Shown here piece after piece: positions 62,213-64,000 of a DNA stretch of 64,000 bases. The translations under genes and the position numbers were made by a program. How positions within the stretch are numbered: the stretch's first letter is position 1; every line of letters begins with the position of its first letter. A model generated the notes under the pieces. It was given only the letters and a program-made list of their open reading frames with translations. It was not told the origin of the DNA and ran no database searches. The stretch comes from CAYWTS01 sp964461265 (GTDB lineage: Bacteria > Bacteroidota > Ignavibacteria > Tepidaquicellales > OLB5): assembly GCA_964461265.1 (NCBI GenBank), contig CAYWTS010000007.1:1-64000 (forward strand), read 5' to 3'.

Positions 62213-63928
62213 TTATAACAAATTTGAAACTCTATTTTTTAAATCCTCTATAGGTATAGTAAATCTTTCCCCTGAACGTCTGATTTTAACTTCTATTACA
62301 TTATTTTTTATATTTTTTTCACTTATTATCAAATGAAGGGGTATTCCTATCAGGTCGGCATCTTTAAATTTAAAACCCGGCGTTAATCCTTCCCTGTCAT
62401 CAAATAGAATTTCGAAATCGTAATTCTTTAAATCCTTATATATTGTTTCAGCATGTTTCTTAACTTCAGTATTTTCGGAATTAATACATATCATGTGAAT
62501 CTGAAAAGGGGATATTTCTCCGCCCCAAATGATACCATTCTCATCATGGTTTTGTTCAATATATGCTGCAGCAATTCTTTCGATACCTATGCCATAGCTC
62601 CCCATAATAATCAGCTGCTCTTTACCGTTCTGGTCAAGATATTTTGCGTTAAGTGATTCAGCGTATTTTGTTCCAAGCTTGAATATATGACCAAGCTCTA
62701 TAGCTTTTGTAATCCTTATCCTCGATTTTCTGTCGAGGGTATATTCACCTTCCTTCACCAGACGCAGATCTTTGTATTCGATGTTCGGTACATCCCTTAG
62801 GAAATCGATATTTTTAACATGGTAATCATTTTCATTGGCTCCGCTTATAAGTTCGTCGGCATCTTTCAATCTTAAATCTGCAGCCATTCTGACTCTAGGG
62901 TCTTTAAAACCGATTGGTCCGATGGAACCTGCATCCGCTCCCGCTATTTCCATTAGCTCATCCGGATGTGCAGGACGAATGCCCTGCCCATATAGTGCTG
63001 CTAATTTAGACTCGTTCACTTCATCATCACCACATACAAATATTAATAAATATTCATCTTTATTATTATTACCCCCAGGTATAACATAAACACGGGATTT
63101 TGCAAGGTGTGATTTATCATTAGAGCCCAGAAAATCCGCTAACTCATCAATAGTCTTAATATTTGGAGTTGAAAATCTTTCATACGGTTTATTGCTGTCT
63201 TTTCTTTTAACCGGTTCTGCATAAGTAACAGCCACTTCAAGATTTGAAGCATAGCTGTTATCATCACTCAGTACAACACTGTCTTCTCCGGCAGGTGTCT
63301 CAATCATAAATTCCTCCGACTCACTACCACCCATTGCGCCGCTGAATGCCGACACAGTAAAGAAGTTCAGTCCGCATCTTTTAAATATATTACGATATGC
63401 TATATCGTGCAATTTATATGATTTATCCAAACCTTCCCATGTGGCATCGAATGAGTAAGAATCCTTCATCGTAAATTGCCTTACCCGTAAAACACCGCCC
63501 CTGGGTCTTGGTTCATTTCTGAATTTGGTCTGTATCTGGTACCAGATTTTGGGGAAATCTTTATAGGAAACAAGATTTGGTTTTGCTATAGAGGTAAAGA
63601 CCTCCTCGTGTGTAGGGGCAAGCACTAACTCGCGATTTTTAATTCGGAAAATATCATCACCGTAATCTTCAAGCCTTCCTGTTTGATGCCATAATTCATT
63701 TGGCGATAATGCAGGGAGAAAAAATTCGTTTCCTCCTATTGCATTCATTTCTTCCCTTACAATTTGTTCGATCTTTCTAAAAATCCTCAAACCCAACGGT
63801 AAGTAAGAATAAACCCCGGCAGTAAGCTGTTTTATCATCCCAGACCGTATCATAAGAATATGTGACGGAATTACGGCATCCGAAGGAACTTCTTTTAAAG
63901 TAGGAATAAAAAATTTACTAAACCTCAT
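62213..63928 (-). CDS. proS: prolyl-tRNA synthetase (bacterial type)
   Basis: A 571-residue class II synthetase. Seen: MIRSGMIKQLTAGVYSYLPL, motif 2 (RNEPRPRGGVLRVRQFTMKD), LAPTHEEVFTSI, the YbaK-like editing insertion (about 225-385, VYVIPGGNNNKDEYLLIFVC, then ADAGSIGPIG), motif 3 (GSYGIGIERIAAAYIEQ) and a C-terminal anticodon-binding domain. The length is that of the bacterial form with the editing insertion. It is the first gene of the - strand block in this window and is followed by a 126-nt gap without clear signals. Confidence 0.96.
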   Translation of the reverse strand: MRFSKFFIPTLKEVPSDAVIPSHILMIRSGMIKQLTAGVYSYLPLGLRIFRKIEQIVREEMNAIGGNEFFLPALSPNELWHQTGRLEDYGDDIFRIKNRELVLAPTHEEVFTSIAKPNLVSYKDFPKIWYQIQTKFRNEPRPRGGVLRVRQFTMKDSYSFDATWEGLDKSYKLHDIAYRNIFKRCGLNFFTVSAFSGAMGGSESEEFMIETPAGEDSVVLSDDNSYASNLEVAVTYAEPVKRKDSNKPYERFSTPNIKTIDELADFLGSNDKSHLAKSRVYVIPGGNNNKDEYLLIFVCGDDEVNESKLAALYGQGIRPAHPDELMEIAGADAGSIGPIGFKDPRVRMAADLRLKDADELISGANENDYHVKNIDFLRDVPNIEYKDLRLVKEGEYTLDRKSRIRITKAIELGHIFKLGTKYAESLNAKYLDQNGKEQLIIMGSYGIGIERIAAAYIEQNHDENGIIWGGEISPFQIHMICINSENTEVKKHAETIYKDLKNYDFEILFDDREGLTPGFKFKDADLIGIPLHLIISEKNIKNNVIEVKIRRSGERFTIPIEDLKNRVSNLL

Positions 63929-64000
63929 ATTTTACCATATCTGTAAATATACTTGTGAAAAACAAGCAAATATACCTTTATTTAGAAACCTTTTCAATGA
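63929..64000. other. AT-rich end of the window upstream of proS
   Basis: 72 nt at the edge hold no gene. They should contain the proS leader (- strand), but no clear ribosome-binding site or promoter pair is visible. Confidence 0.4.

Overview
This is a 64 kb AT-rich bacterial chromosome segment. It most resembles a member of the Bacteroidota/Chlorobiota/Ignavibacteriota (FCB) group, and an Ignavibacteria-like organism is my best guess. Reasons: the tRNA-rpmG-tRNA-Trp-secE-nusG-rplKAJL-rpoBC order; a compact RpoC of 1422 residues; a 422-residue Rho without the long N-terminal insertion of many Bacteroidia; an NfeD/slipin pair; a DUF3108 protein; and many short GC-rich palindromes in AT-rich spacers. 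This placement rests on family knowledge, not on a search. No phage, CRISPR array or complete insertion sequence is visible.

Region 1 (1-11.9 kb, + strand) is the transcription/translation core: tRNA-Thr (cut by the window edge), tRNA-Gly, rpmG, tRNA-Trp, secE, nusG, rplK, rplA, rplJ, rplL, rpoB and rpoC, closed by a clear intrinsic terminator. No tuf gene lies between tRNA-Gly and tRNA-Trp. The rplL-rpoB gap carries three successive hairpins.

Region 2 (11.9-33.6 kb, mixed strands) is housekeeping and envelope genes. It has folC (with two palindromic repeats inside the reading frame); an ECF sigma / anti-sigma / LTXXQ periplasmic protein operon; a lytic transglycosylase with a PAP2 phosphatase; DUF3108 and LolA-like exported proteins; a family-9 glycosyltransferase whose 5' end is abnormal; an M19 dipeptidase; dnaG; a MITE-like element; the nfeD-slipin pair; then rho, rng, nadB and a membrane spermidine-synthase-like protein.

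Region 3 (33.7-64 kb, all - strand) begins, in transcription order, with proS, an ArnT-like glycosyltransferase, maf, a YbhN-type membrane protein, a B12-binding subunit and a phosphohexomutase. It then runs through a Wzx/Wzy-type surface polysaccharide locus: Wza-like export protein, Wzz-like chain-length protein, Wzy polymerase, FkbM methyltransferase, Wzx flippase, many GT2/GT4 glycosyltransferases, an intact polyprenyl-phosphate sugar-phosphate transferase, a DegT aminotransferase, a Dpm1-like enzyme, and a GT2 fused to a degenerate sugar-phosphate transferase. It ends in accA (overlapping the last glycosyltransferase), murA and a DUF1232 protein. This locus looks more AT-rich than rpoBC and lacks the dispersed palindromes, which suggests a different history.

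Main points for a second look: wzx, wzy and the family-9 glycosyltransferase have conserved N-termini that run past every ATG/GTG/TTG and each has an ATT codon where a start is expected; MurA has Asp in place of the catalytic Cys, predicting fosfomycin insensitivity; palindromes sit in-frame in folC; a glycosyltransferase is fused to a sugar-phosphate-transferase-like domain lacking its catalytic motif; and a MITE-like element ends in an oligo-T tract that could terminate the nfeD-slipin transcript.
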